12,821 nucleotides of DNA from an uncultured Bartonella sp. (GCA_943913205.1 CALTWN010000030.1:1-12821), one strand, 5' to 3'; positions 1 through 8,446 are shown, counted from the first letter of the stretch. Notes: generated from the letters alone by a model not told the origin. Numbers and translations: made by a program.

Positions 1-2
1 AA

Positions 3-24
3 TTAATATTAAATCTAATATTAA
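3..24. repeat. AT-only inverted repeat ahead of thiC
   Basis: A perfect 9-bp inverted repeat (TTAATATTA, loop AATC, TAATATTAA) ends 17 nt before the thiC start codon. It contains only A and T in the stems, so it would be a weak RNA hairpin. It could be the tail of a leader expression platform whose main part lies outside the window, or chance in AT-rich DNA. No TPP riboswitch core sequence is visible in the 41 nt available, and no good Shine-Dalgarno sequence precedes thiC. Confidence 0.35.
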
Positions 25-41
25 AGTGTAAGTTTAAAACA

Positions 42-1808
42 ATGTCGAATTTAAGCGCAGATAATAAGTTCAAAATTAGCCAAGGTGCTTTGCCCTCTTC
101 GCAAAAAATATATTTAAATGGCAAAAAATTTAAAGATATAAATGTAGCTACAAGGCGAATAAATTTATCACCCGAAGCTAGACCAAATACGCTTATGGTA
201 TATGATACATCTGGTCCTTATACCGACGATAATATAGATATAAATATAGAAAAAGGTTTACCTTGCGCCTTGCCTTTATGGCAAAAGTTTGAAGAAAATT
301 GCGAAATGTACCAGGGTCGTGAAATATTAGATGCAGATAATGGGTTTGTATCTGCCAAACAAGCTACACCAAACTTTCCTTTAAAAAGGCAAGCTAAACG
401 TGGTAAAAATGGTAAATCTATTACACAAATGGCTTATGCAAAGGCTGGCATTATAACACCACAAATGGAATATGCTGCTATAAGAGAAAATGGCTCACTA
501 CACAAAGAAGATCAACATATTAGTGCTGAATTTGTAAGGCAAGCAATAGCTGAAGGTCGGGCAATTATACCGTATAATATAAATCACCCCGAATGTGAAC
601 CAATGATTATCGGCAGCGATTTTCGTGTTAAAATTAATGCTAATATAGGTAATTCTGCTGTAACTTCTTCTATGGCAGAAGAAGTCGAAAAAATGGTGTG
701 GGCCACGCGTTGGGGCGCCGACACAGTAATGGATTTGTCTACAGGTCGAAATATTCATAATATACGCGAATGGATTTTACGAAACTCGCCAGTGCCTATA
801 GGTACTGTACCTATTTACCAAGCTCTAGAAAAAGCGAATGGTGTTGCTGAAGATTTAACCTGGGAAATTTTTAAAGATACTTTAATAGAGCAAGCAGAGC
901 AAGGTGTAGATTATTTTACTATACATGCTGGTGTGTTGCTACGCTACATACATTTAACCGCCGAGCGTGTTACTGGTATTGTTTCAAGAGGTGGTTCTAT
1001 TATGGCCAAATGGTGTTTGCACCATCATAAAGAAAATTTTTTATATGAGCATTTTGAAGAAATTTGCAAAATAGCCGCAATGTATGATGTTTCACTATCA
1101 TTAGGCGACGGCTTACGCCCTGGTAGCATAGCAGACGCTAACGATAAAGCGCAATTTGCTGAATTAAAAACATTAGGCGAGCTTACAAAAATTGCTTGGA
1201 AATATGATGTTCAAGTTATGATTGAGGGCCCGGGGCACGTACCCATGCATAAAATTAAAGAAAATATGGTTGAGCAAATAAAGCATTGCCATAACGCTCC
1301 TTTTTATACTTTAGGCCCTCTCACAACTGATATTGCCCCTGGCTATGACCATATTACTTCGGCTATTGGTGCGGCAATGATTGGCTGGTTTGGTACAGCT
1401 ATGCTATGCTATGTAACGCCAAAAGAGCATTTAGGCTTGCCAGATAAAAATGATGTTAAAACCGGTGTTATTACATATAAAATAGCTGCCCACGCTGCAG
1501 ATTTGGCAAAAGGTTTGCCTTACGCGCAAAAGCGTGATGATGCGCTTTCGCAAGCACGCTTTGATTTCCGTTGGAATGATCAATTCAACTTATCTTTAGA
1601 TCCAGAGACGGCAAAATCGTTTCATGATGAAACCATGCCAAAAGAAGCTCATAAATTAGCTCATTTTTGCTCTATGTGTGGACCTAAATTTTGCTCTATG
1701 CGTATTTCACATGATATTAGAGAGCAAACCCTAAAAGAAGAAGGTATGGCCGGAATGTCTAAAAAATACCAATTGGGTGGAGATTTATATATAAAACAAA
1801 GTACATAA
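42..1808 (+). CDS. thiC: Phosphomethylpyrimidine synthase ThiC
   Basis: ThiC is a cytosolic radical-SAM enzyme that rearranges aminoimidazole ribotide into 4-amino-5-hydroxymethyl-2-methylpyrimidine phosphate (HMP-P), the pyrimidine half of thiamine. The 588-residue protein is close to full length for proteobacterial ThiC. The C-terminal [4Fe-4S] motif CxxCx4C is intact as CSMCGPKFC (Cys543, Cys546, Cys551). The conserved EGPGHVPM loop places His399 where the family has a metal ligand. His463 lies 64 residues further on in EHLGLP, the spacing expected for the second ligand. The family N-terminal part (YDTSGPYTD, then KGLP) is also present. The gene opens the thi operon, and its stop codon overlaps the thiO start by one base (TAATG), which suggests translational coupling. 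The start is the first Met in frame. No strong ribosome binding site is visible. TPP-riboswitch control is usual for thiC but cannot be seen here. Confidence 0.97.
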   Translation: MSNLSADNKFKISQGALPSSQKIYLNGKKFKDINVATRRINLSPEARPNTLMVYDTSGPYTDDNIDINIEKGLPCALPLWQKFEENCEMYQGREILDADNGFVSAKQATPNFPLKRQAKRGKNGKSITQMAYAKAGIITPQMEYAAIRENGSLHKEDQHISAEFVRQAIAEGRAIIPYNINHPECEPMIIGSDFRVKINANIGNSAVTSSMAEEVEKMVWATRWGADTVMDLSTGRNIHNIREWILRNSPVPIGTVPIYQALEKANGVAEDLTWEIFKDTLIEQAEQGVDYFTIHAGVLLRYIHLTAERVTGIVSRGGSIMAKWCLHHHKENFLYEHFEEICKIAAMYDVSLSLGDGLRPGSIADANDKAQFAELKTLGELTKIAWKYDVQVMIEGPGHVPMHKIKENMVEQIKHCHNAPFYTLGPLTTDIAPGYDHITSAIGAAMIGWFGTAMLCYVTPKEHLGLPDKNDVKTGVITYKIAAHAADLAKGLPYAQKRDDALSQARFDFRWNDQFNLSLDPETAKSFHDETMPKEAHKLAHFCSMCGPKFCSMRISHDIREQTLKEEGMAGMSKKYQLGGDLYIKQST

Positions 1809-2761
1809 TGCTAAATATACTTATTAAAGGCTGTGGTATAGCTGGGTTAACTGTAGCTTGGGAGTTAGCAAAATATGGGTGTAAAATAACCTTTTATGCT
1901 CCAGAAATATCTCCTATAAACTCAGCAAGTTGGTTTGCGGGCGGTATGCTAGCACCTTTTTGCGAACGTGAGTCAGCTCCTGAAATAGTACAAAAAGAAG
2001 GTGTAAGAGCGATAAAATGGTGGCGGGAAAATTTTAGCCACCATGTTATCAGCAATGGTACTTTAGTATTAACCTTACAACGAGACTTTAGCGAGCTAGA
2101 ACGTTTTGCTAAAGCAACTTCTGGGCATAATTTATTACAAGCAAATGATATCGAAAAACTAGAGCCGAATTTAACTGGGCGCTTTAACAGAGCCTTATTT
2201 TATGAAAATGAGGCACATATAGATCCTAGAGAGATTTTGTTGCTTATGAAGCATGAACTTGAACAAAAAAATGTTGTTTTTTTACCTTACGAGAATAAAG
2301 ATAATTATGACTTTATAATAGATTGTACAGGCATAAATTATGCAAAACAAAATAAGGACTTACGCGGTGTACGCGGTGAGATGTTGCTTGTAAAATGTAA
2401 AGATATTTCTATTAACCGCACTATTAGATTACTACATCCAAGAATTCCTCTTTATGTAGTTCCAAGAGCAAATAATATTTTTATGATAGGTGCTACTATG
2501 ATAGAAAGCTCAAGCGATGCCCCTATTCTATGTCGATCAATGATGGAGATGCTAAATTGCGCCTATATGCTACATCCTGCTTTTGCCGGCGCACAAATTT
2601 TAGAATCGGGTGTTGGAATACGTCCAGCTTTTCCTGACAATCTGCCTAAAATTGAACAAAATTCTAACCATATATCTATAAATGGTTTTTATAGACATGG
2701 CTTTCTTTTATCTCCTTATATAGCTAACAATATTGTAAACTTATTAATAAAAAAGGCGTAA
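1808..2761 (+). CDS. thiO: FAD-dependent glycine oxidase ThiO
   Basis: ThiO oxidises glycine with O2 to the imine (dehydroglycine) used by ThiG to build the thiazole ring. Having ThiO rather than the radical enzyme ThiH points to aerobic thiazole synthesis. The 317-residue protein starts with a Rossmann FAD-binding motif GCGIAG (Gly8, Gly10, Gly13), followed by SWFAGGMLAP near residues 41-50, which is typical of alphaproteobacterial ThiO. The C-terminal DAO-family signature is present as GVGIRPAFPD (Arg272 is the likely substrate carboxylate ligand) and NGFYRHG (residues 292-298). The start codon shares one base with the thiC stop. The gene ends 2 nt before thiS. D-amino-acid oxidase relatives have a similar fold, but the position between thiC and thiS settles the assignment. 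Confidence 0.95.
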   Translation: MLNILIKGCGIAGLTVAWELAKYGCKITFYAPEISPINSASWFAGGMLAPFCERESAPEIVQKEGVRAIKWWRENFSHHVISNGTLVLTLQRDFSELERFAKATSGHNLLQANDIEKLEPNLTGRFNRALFYENEAHIDPREILLLMKHELEQKNVVFLPYENKDNYDFIIDCTGINYAKQNKDLRGVRGEMLLVKCKDISINRTIRLLHPRIPLYVVPRANNIFMIGATMIESSSDAPILCRSMMEMLNCAYMLHPAFAGAQILESGVGIRPAFPDNLPKIEQNSNHISINGFYRHGFLLSPYIANNIVNLLIKKA

Positions 2762-2763
2762 AA

Positions 2764-2961
2764 ATGAAGATTCTTATTAATGGATGTGAAGTAGAAACTA
2801 CAATGGAAACCCTTGAAGAATTAATGATAGAGCAAAATTTTACTCAAGATTGGTTAGCTAGCGCAGTGAATAGTAATTTAGTTAAAAAAAATCACAGAGC
2901 TAAATATAAATTACATGAAGGTGATAAAATTGAAATTCTGAGCCCTATGCAGGGAGGGTAA
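2764..2961 (+). CDS. thiS: Thiamine sulfur-carrier protein ThiS
   Basis: ThiS is a small ubiquitin-like carrier. Its C-terminal glycine is adenylated and converted to a thiocarboxylate, which donates sulfur to the thiazole ring made by ThiG. The protein has 65 residues, the normal size. It ends in the required Gly-Gly (PMQGG) and carries the typical GDKIEIL strand before it. It lies between thiO and thiG with only 2 nt and 1 nt between genes. The activating enzyme ThiF (or a MoeB-like protein) is not in the window. The last two glycine codons also form the ribosome binding site of thiG. Confidence 0.95.
   Translation: MKILINGCEVETTMETLEELMIEQNFTQDWLASAVNSNLVKKNHRAKYKLHEGDKIEILSPMQGG
2951..2958 (+). 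promoter_or_regulatory. thiG ribosome binding site inside thiS
   Basis: AGGGAGGG lies 4 nt before the thiG ATG and is the strongest Shine-Dalgarno-like sequence in the thi operon. It is made entirely of thiS codons: the end of a Gln codon plus GGA GGG for the essential C-terminal Gly-Gly. Translation of thiS and thiG is therefore likely coupled, which suits proteins that act together. Confidence 0.7.
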
Positions 2962-2962
2962 T

Positions 2963-3736
2963 ATGCTAAATTTATACAACAACAAGTTTAGCTCACATTT
3001 ACTATTAGGTACAGCCCAGTATCCTTCTTTAGATATTCTAAAAAACGCTATAATTGCGGCCAATTGTGAGGTAATAACGGTTTCTATCAGACGAGAATTA
3101 AATTGCGGCTATCACAATAATAGCTTTTGGCAGTTTCTTCAAGATATGAAACTGCAAATTTTACCCAATACGGCAGGTTGCTATAGCGCAAAAGAAGCTA
3201 TAATTACGGCACAATGCGCCAGGGAAATTTTTAACACAAATTGGATAAAGCTAGAAGTTATCGCAAATGAAGATAGCTTGCAGCCAAATGTTTTTGAGTT
3301 AGTACAAGCGGCTAAAACTTTATTAGATGAGGGTTTTTACGTTTTTCCATATACAACAGATGATGTATACATAGCACAAAAACTTTTTGATATGGGGTGC
3401 CAAGTAATAATGCCATGGTGTGCACCTATAGGTACAGCTCGCGGCATAGAAAATAGCTACAATTTACGCTCTATAAGGTCATATTTGCCACAAGCAACTC
3501 TCATTGTAGATGCTGGCATTGGTACACCTTCACACGCCACAAAAGCTATGGAATTAGGCTATGATGGTGTATTATTGAATACAGCTATTGCCAAAGCGCA
3601 AGATCCCCAGCAAATGGCAAAAGCGTTTAATTTAGCTGTGCAAGCTGGACTTTTAGGCTTTAAATCTGGTTTGTTACGGCCACGCGACATGGCTAGTCCA
3701 TCAACTCCTTTATTTGGAAAACCTAGTTTTGAGTAA
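2963..3736 (+). CDS. thiG: Thiazole synthase ThiG
   Basis: ThiG is a cytosolic TIM-barrel enzyme that condenses 1-deoxy-D-xylulose 5-phosphate, dehydroglycine (from ThiO) and ThiS-thiocarboxylate into the thiazole phosphate. The 257-residue protein is of normal length. Lys96 in WIKLEVI is the Schiff-base lysine that binds the sugar phosphate. Phosphate-binding and dimer loops are recognisable as MPWCAPIGTARG (about residues 150-161), DAGIGTPSHA and DGVLLNTAIAKA. The C-terminal tail ASPSTPLFGKP is family-typical. The ATG is 1 nt after the thiS stop with a strong Shine-Dalgarno sequence. Dxs, which makes the sugar substrate, is not nearby. Confidence 0.96.
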   Translation: MLNLYNNKFSSHLLLGTAQYPSLDILKNAIIAANCEVITVSIRRELNCGYHNNSFWQFLQDMKLQILPNTAGCYSAKEAIITAQCAREIFNTNWIKLEVIANEDSLQPNVFELVQAAKTLLDEGFYVFPYTTDDVYIAQKLFDMGCQVIMPWCAPIGTARGIENSYNLRSIRSYLPQATLIVDAGIGTPSHATKAMELGYDGVLLNTAIAKAQDPQQMAKAFNLAVQAGLLGFKSGLLRPRDMASPSTPLFGKPSFE

Positions 3737-3740
3737 TATT

Positions 3741-4349
3741 ATGCAGGCATTTTATTTGATTGTTGATAATAGTAATGATTTAAAAGAACTTTTGCCCCTT
3801 GGCGTAAAACTTGTGCAACTTCGTATTAAAACTACCGATATGGGTTTTATTAAAAAAGAAATTTTAAAAGCAAAAGATATTTGTTTTAAATATAATTGCC
3901 AACTTATAATAAATGATTATTGGCAGCAGGCTGTTGAGGCAGGTATTGAATATGTGCATTTAGGGCAAGAAGATATAGCTGCGTGCGATATTGAAAAACT
4001 GGCTCAAACTAATTTAAAAATAGGGGTAAGCACCCACACTATTGAAGAGCTTAATATAGCTTTAAATTTACGAAATATTTTAAATATTAATTATATAGCT
4101 TTAGGCCCAATTTATCCTACAAAACTTAAGAAAATGAACTTTGCCTCACAAGGCTTAGAAAATATTGCTAAATGGAAACGGCTTATAGGTAATTTACCAC
4201 TTGTAGCTATAGGTGGCTTAACACCTGAAAGAGCTAAATTATGTTTAGAGGCAGGTGCAGATAGTACAGCTGTTGTAACAGATATTTCAATGTGTATGAA
4301 TCCAAAAAAGCGCACTATAGAGTGGATTAAAAAAATACAAAATTCTTAA
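3741..4349 (+). CDS. thiE: Thiamine-phosphate synthase ThiE
   Basis: ThiE joins HMP pyrophosphate to thiazole phosphate, giving thiamine monophosphate and pyrophosphate. The 202-residue TIM-barrel protein shows QLRIK (26-30), the pyrophosphate/Mg site IINDYW (Asn58, Asp59), HLGQED (73-78), GVSTHT (95-100), the phosphate-binding GPIYPT (122-127) and the GGL turn (158-160). I chose the ATG 4 nt after the thiG stop, with GAG 7 nt upstream, because homologues begin at FYLIVD. A reading frame is open further upstream to a TTG at 3714, but that would overlap thiG by 23 nt and add nine residues the family lacks. The substrate loop after GPIYPT reads KLKKMNFASQG, slightly unlike the common TxTK form. 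Confidence 0.94.
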   Translation: MQAFYLIVDNSNDLKELLPLGVKLVQLRIKTTDMGFIKKEILKAKDICFKYNCQLIINDYWQQAVEAGIEYVHLGQEDIAACDIEKLAQTNLKIGVSTHTIEELNIALNLRNILNINYIALGPIYPTKLKKMNFASQGLENIAKWKRLIGNLPLVAIGGLTPERAKLCLEAGADSTAVVTDISMCMNPKKRTIEWIKKIQNS

Positions 4350-4354
4350 ATCTT

Positions 4355-5095
4355 ATGCATAAACAAGTATTAATAATAGCCGGAACAGACCCAACAGGTG
4401 CCGCAGGTATAACGGTAGATATTAAAACTCTTTGTCATTTTAATATTCAACCTTCTATAGCCATTAGTGCTATTAATATTCAAAACAAACATCGGGTTAT
4501 AAAAATTCAGCCTAGCTCTGTTGATATACTTCAGCAGCAAATTATATGCGCTATAGAAGCTTGTGATATAAAAATAGTTAAAATAGGTATGATATATAGC
4601 GCTCAGAACGCGTATATGATAAGCAATTTATTGCAAAAATATCAATTAACCGCCATTTTTGACCCAGTACTAAAAGCAAGTTCAGGATATGCTTTAGGCG
4701 AAAAAAAATTAAAAGAGGCTATCATAAAATATATGCTTCCAAATATCTCTTTACTCACACCTAATTTGAGCGAACTTGCAATTTTATGTAATGATGAAAT
4801 GGCTCTAAATTCTATAAAGGCTATAAAACAAGCACAACATTTAATAGACAAATTTAATGCATCAGCCATTTTAATAAAGGGCGGGCATAGTATAGAAACA
4901 AACGACGCCACCGACGTGTTATGCAGAAAAAACACAGAACCACTTTATTTTACATCTCCCATGATTGGCAAGCAAAAACGCGGCACGGGCTGCGCTCTTT
5001 CTAGCGCTATCGCAGCAAATTTAGCAAAAAATTACGATATTATTAATTCTATAAAACAAGCAAAACAATATATTTCACGCTATATTGCTGAATAG
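4355..5095 (+). CDS. thiD: HMP/HMP-P kinase ThiD
   Basis: ThiD phosphorylates HMP-P from ThiC to HMP pyrophosphate, the substrate of ThiE, and can also salvage free HMP. The 246-residue ribokinase-like protein has the N-terminal glycine-rich motif IIAGTDPTGAAGI (7-19), DPVLKASSGY (103-112), LTPNLSE (134-140), LIKGGH (173-178) and the catalytic anion-hole motif GTGC with Cys213. The first motif departs from the usual AGSDSSGGAGIQAD (TVD replaces QAD), a mild divergence. It is about 20 residues shorter than many ThiD proteins but no core motif is missing. It lies 5 nt after thiE and is the last gene that clearly belongs to the thiamine pathway. ThiM and ThiL are not present. Confidence 0.93.
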   Translation: MHKQVLIIAGTDPTGAAGITVDIKTLCHFNIQPSIAISAINIQNKHRVIKIQPSSVDILQQQIICAIEACDIKIVKIGMIYSAQNAYMISNLLQKYQLTAIFDPVLKASSGYALGEKKLKEAIIKYMLPNISLLTPNLSELAILCNDEMALNSIKAIKQAQHLIDKFNASAILIKGGHSIETNDATDVLCRKNTEPLYFTSPMIGKQKRGTGCALSSAIAANLAKNYDIINSIKQAKQYISRYIAE

Positions 5096-5122
5096 CTTAA
5101 ATTATATTATACTAAGGGCTAA

Positions 5123-5833
5123 ATGGTATCTGAACTTTCAATAAATGATATTTTTGAGCTTTTAATGCTTGATGAAGTAGATTGGGCAATTTCTAATGAG
5201 GCTATTGATCGTCTAAATTATGTTCCACCGCCACCGCTTCCGACGCACAGCACAGAAAATAACACAAAGCCGTCATCGCCATCACCAAAAATAGCTGTTT
5301 TAAAAGATAATTCCCTTACCGTTCAAGCGCAGCAATGCGCAGCTGAAGCGCATAATATAGTTGAGCTAAATACTATTATAGAAGAACATGATAAGTTTAA
5401 TATAATAACGAATAGTAAAGTAAGTAATTTTTTTAGTAATAATAACCAAAATCTGAGTGAAATAGATATTTTAATTATATATTCACAAAGAAACGAGCTT
5501 AAACAAATAAATAGTTTTTTAGAACAAGCGCAATTGGCAAAATATTCTATCATAAGCTGTTCTCTTACGCCGGTTAAAAGTTTTTTAGCACCATTAGATA
5601 AACAACAGCAAAATATTTATCTACCATTTGTGAAAAGGTTAATAGAGCTTACACCTACAAAAACAATTATTACCACCGATGCTATAGCTGCCTTATTATT
5701 AACAGGTAAATCATTTCCTTCTAAAGAAAAGCAATTTAAATATAATGATACTATTATATTTCCTATATATAATATAACTAGCCCCCAAAATATATGGTTC
5801 ACAATATTAGCCATTAAAAATTACCTAAAATAA
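5123..5833 (+). CDS. Diverged family-4 uracil-DNA glycosylase-like protein, probably inactive
   Basis: No domain is immediately obvious, but the layout resembles alphaproteobacterial family-4 uracil-DNA glycosylases. There is an N-terminal ELLMLDEVDWAISNEAIDRL-like segment (12-31), a Pro-rich linker (34-56), and an AAEAHNIVEL helix (73-82). Next come a TNSKV..FF stretch (96-104) and DILIIY (115-120), where the family has the strand before its GEAPG motif. YLPFVKRLIEL (166-176) and the strand-helix after it match the family's CLPFI..QIEL region. A final W..ILAIKNYL matches its C-terminal helix. The GEAPG and PFVG motifs, the C-terminal HPA motif and the set of Fe-S cysteines are absent (only Cys72 and Cys146 remain). 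Its 236 residues fall short of the 270-300 usual in alphaproteobacteria. AAGGG before the ATG and an unbroken frame suggest that it is still translated. It lies 27 nt after thiD and 9 nt before pepN. The homology is inferred by eye. Confidence 0.5.
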   Translation: MVSELSINDIFELLMLDEVDWAISNEAIDRLNYVPPPPLPTHSTENNTKPSSPSPKIAVLKDNSLTVQAQQCAAEAHNIVELNTIIEEHDKFNIITNSKVSNFFSNNNQNLSEIDILIIYSQRNELKQINSFLEQAQLAKYSIISCSLTPVKSFLAPLDKQQQNIYLPFVKRLIELTPTKTIITTDAIAALLLTGKSFPSKEKQFKYNDTIIFPIYNITSPQNIWFTILAIKNYLK

Positions 5834-5842
5834 GGCATAAAA

Positions 5843-8446
5843 ATGACACAAAGACCTATTTTTTACTTAAAAGATTATAAACAAACACCATATTTAATAC
5901 CTAGGATAGATTTAGCCTTTTACCTAGATACTGTAAATACTAAAGTTGTTTCAACTTTATATATAGAGCTTCGTGATAAAAATATTTCGGGTGAATTACC
6001 CAAGCTTATTTTAGATGGTGAAGATTTTAAATTATTAAGTTTAAAGATTAATAATATAGAATTAAACAATAATGAATATCAAACGAATGAAAAACAGCTT
6101 ATCTTAAGCAATATTACACAAACAAGTTTTAAACTTGAAATAACTACGCTAATAAATCCTAGCAAAAATAAACAGCTTATGGGACTATATGTTTCAGGTA
6201 ACGTGTTTTGCACTCAGTGCGAAGCTGAGGGCTTTCGCCGTATAACTTATTTTTACGACCGTCCAGATGTTTTAGCAATTTATTCTGTTTATATAGAAGC
6301 TGATAAAGCAGAATATCCTATTTTACTTTCAAATGGTAATATTATAGAATCTTGTGATTTAGCAAATAATAAGCATTTTGCAAAATGGCACGACCCATTT
6401 CCTAAACCTTGTTATCTGTTTGCATTAATTGCTGGCGATTTAGAGCCGATAACAGATAACTTTACAACTATGTCTGGCAATAAAGCAAGGCTTACTATAT
6501 ATACTGAACGGGGAAAAAGCTCTAGAAGCATTTATGCTATGGATGCTTTGAAACGCGCTATGGCCTGGGATGAGAAAAAATTTGGGCGTGAATATGATTT
6601 AAATTTATTCAACATTGTAGCAGTTAGCGACTTTAATATGGGAGCGATGGAGAATAAAGGCTTAAATATTTTTAATGATAAATATGTTCTTTGCGACAAA
6701 GATACAGCAACTGATGCTAATTTTGCTGGGGTGGAACATGTTATTGCTCACGAATATTTTCATAATTGGACAGGCAATAGAATTACCTGCAGAGATTGGT
6801 TTCAACTTTGTTTAAAAGAAGGCTTAACCGTTTACAGGCATCAAGAATTTTGTTCAGATGAAAGGTCTGCCTTTATACAACGTATAACGGATGTACGCCT
6901 TTTAATTGCTAGCCAATTTTCAGTAGATAAAAGCCCCCTTTCTCATCCGGTACGACCGCAGCAATATAGTGAAATAAATAATTTTTATACAAGCACTATA
7001 TACGAAAAAGGCGCCGAAATTATTCGTATGCTTAATACTATTTTTGGTAAAAAAATATTTAGACAAGCTATGGATTTATATTTTGATAGTTTTGATGGCC
7101 AGGCTTGCACTATGGAAGATTTTATTAAATGTTTTGAAGAGGTAAGCGGTAAAGATCTTACACAATTTATGCTATGGTACAGCCAATCAGGAACTCCACA
7201 TGTTATTGCCGACATCAAATTTTTGAATAATAAACTTACTATTAAATTTACACAAACCTTAGAGCAAGGCCAAAATATAGAGCTCTTAAAACCTATGTTT
7301 ATTCCTATTAAATATGGTTTAATTAATAAAAAAGGTGAAGAAATTAAAAATGGTCTTTTCTTACTTAGAGATAAAGAACAAATATTAACCATTGAGAATT
7401 TGGCTGAGCAGCCTTTTATCTCACTTAACAGAAACTTTTCTGCCCCCATAACCATAGAAGCAACCTCACAAAACTCCGACATAGATATTTTTTTAGCTAA
7501 GTATGAAAAAGATGCCGTTAACCGCTTTATGGTTTTGCACAAATTAATAACAAAAGAATTAAAATTGCTAATTACTAATGGTGTAGAAAATTATACTCCT
7601 GATCACGAGCTTATAGATATTTTAAAAAATATTGCTTTAGACGAAAGCTTAGAGCCTTCTTTACGCGCTTTATATCTATCTATACCCAGCGAGCGCGAAA
7701 TAGCACAAAATTTTGAGCAAAATCGTGATCCAATAGCTATTTCTCAGGCTCGTATTTATTTTATAAAACTTATATCGCAGAAGAATGGCAAGATTTTTGA
7801 AAAATTATTACAACAATATAAACCAGAAGGTGAATATAGCCCAAATGCGGTTGAAGCTGGCAAGCGATCTTTATTTTTAACCGCCTTGTTATATTCTTCT
7901 TTATATAAAAATTCTTGTAGCGAAATTATAAACCAATATAAAAAAGCTGACAATTTAACTATACGTTTTGCATCTTTAGTTTATCTAACAAACTATTTTT
8001 ATAATGCTCCGCAAACTACAGAACTTTTAAATGACTTTTATAATCTTTACCACGATACACCGCTGGTATTAGATAAGTGGTTTGCTCTACAAGCTAGTAT
8101 AAACCAAGAAAATGTTTTAAATATTGTTAAAAATTTAGTGCAACATAAAAAATTTGATTTAAACAATCCGAATAGAATCTACGCTTTACTTGGTAGTTTT
8201 GCTTTTAATAATTTAGTTGCTTTTAATGATATTAATGGCGAGGGATACAATTTTATAAGTGATATTATATTGCAAATAGACCAGCATAATTCACAAATAG
8301 CTGCAAGACTGCTAAGCGCATTTAGTGATTGGAAAAAATACAATTCGCAAAGACAAAGTAACGCTAAACTGGCTTTAGAGAAAATAGCTGGGCAAGAGAA
8401 TATCTCAAATGACATAGCTGATCTTGTAACGAGAATTTTAAAATAA
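5843..8446 (+). CDS. pepN: Aminopeptidase N (M1 family zinc metallopeptidase)
   Basis: PepN removes N-terminal residues from peptides in the cytosol, late in protein turnover. The 867-residue length matches E. coli-type PepN (about 870). Key sites are all intact: the exopeptidase motif GAMEN (267-271), zinc ligands His303 and His307 in HEYFH with catalytic Glu304, the third ligand Glu326 in KEGLTV, and the transition-state tyrosine Tyr387 in IYEKGAE. The WYSQSGTP segment after the catalytic domain is also conserved, and the remaining C-terminal half is the helical domain of the family. No signal peptide is present. It follows the preceding gene by 9 nt with a weak GG-containing ribosome binding site, so it is probably cotranscribed. 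Antisense open frames inside it are shadows. Confidence 0.97.
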   Translation: MTQRPIFYLKDYKQTPYLIPRIDLAFYLDTVNTKVVSTLYIELRDKNISGELPKLILDGEDFKLLSLKINNIELNNNEYQTNEKQLILSNITQTSFKLEITTLINPSKNKQLMGLYVSGNVFCTQCEAEGFRRITYFYDRPDVLAIYSVYIEADKAEYPILLSNGNIIESCDLANNKHFAKWHDPFPKPCYLFALIAGDLEPITDNFTTMSGNKARLTIYTERGKSSRSIYAMDALKRAMAWDEKKFGREYDLNLFNIVAVSDFNMGAMENKGLNIFNDKYVLCDKDTATDANFAGVEHVIAHEYFHNWTGNRITCRDWFQLCLKEGLTVYRHQEFCSDERSAFIQRITDVRLLIASQFSVDKSPLSHPVRPQQYSEINNFYTSTIYEKGAEIIRMLNTIFGKKIFRQAMDLYFDSFDGQACTMEDFIKCFEEVSGKDLTQFMLWYSQSGTPHVIADIKFLNNKLTIKFTQTLEQGQNIELLKPMFIPIKYGLINKKGEEIKNGLFLLRDKEQILTIENLAEQPFISLNRNFSAPITIEATSQNSDIDIFLAKYEKDAVNRFMVLHKLITKELKLLITNGVENYTPDHELIDILKNIALDESLEPSLRALYLSIPSEREIAQNFEQNRDPIAISQARIYFIKLISQKNGKIFEKLLQQYKPEGEYSPNAVEAGKRSLFLTALLYSSLYKNSCSEIINQYKKADNLTIRFASLVYLTNYFYNAPQTTELLNDFYNLYHDTPLVLDKWFALQASINQENVLNIVKNLVQHKKFDLNNPNRIYALLGSFAFNNLVAFNDINGEGYNFISDIILQIDQHNSQIAARLLSAFSDWKKYNSQRQSNAKLALEKIAGQENISNDIADLVTRILK

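Noticed and set aside
1..41. TPP riboswitch in front of thiC
   Set aside because: Only 41 nt are available and none of the aptamer core is present. It may lie outside the window.
3714..3740. Longer thiE starting at TTG 3714
   Set aside because: It would overlap thiG by 23 nt and add residues before the family's usual start, whereas an ATG with a GAG site lies 4 nt after the thiG stop.
5085..5113. Promoter TTGCTG-N17-TATACT before the UDG-like gene
   Set aside because: The -10 looks good, but transcription would start downstream of the Shine-Dalgarno at 5114-5117 and leave almost no leader. It is more likely chance in AT-rich DNA.
6985..7542. 185-codon antisense open frame inside pepN
   Set aside because: It lies fully within the well-supported pepN catalytic and middle domains, has no recognisable features, and long antisense frames are common in AT-rich genes.
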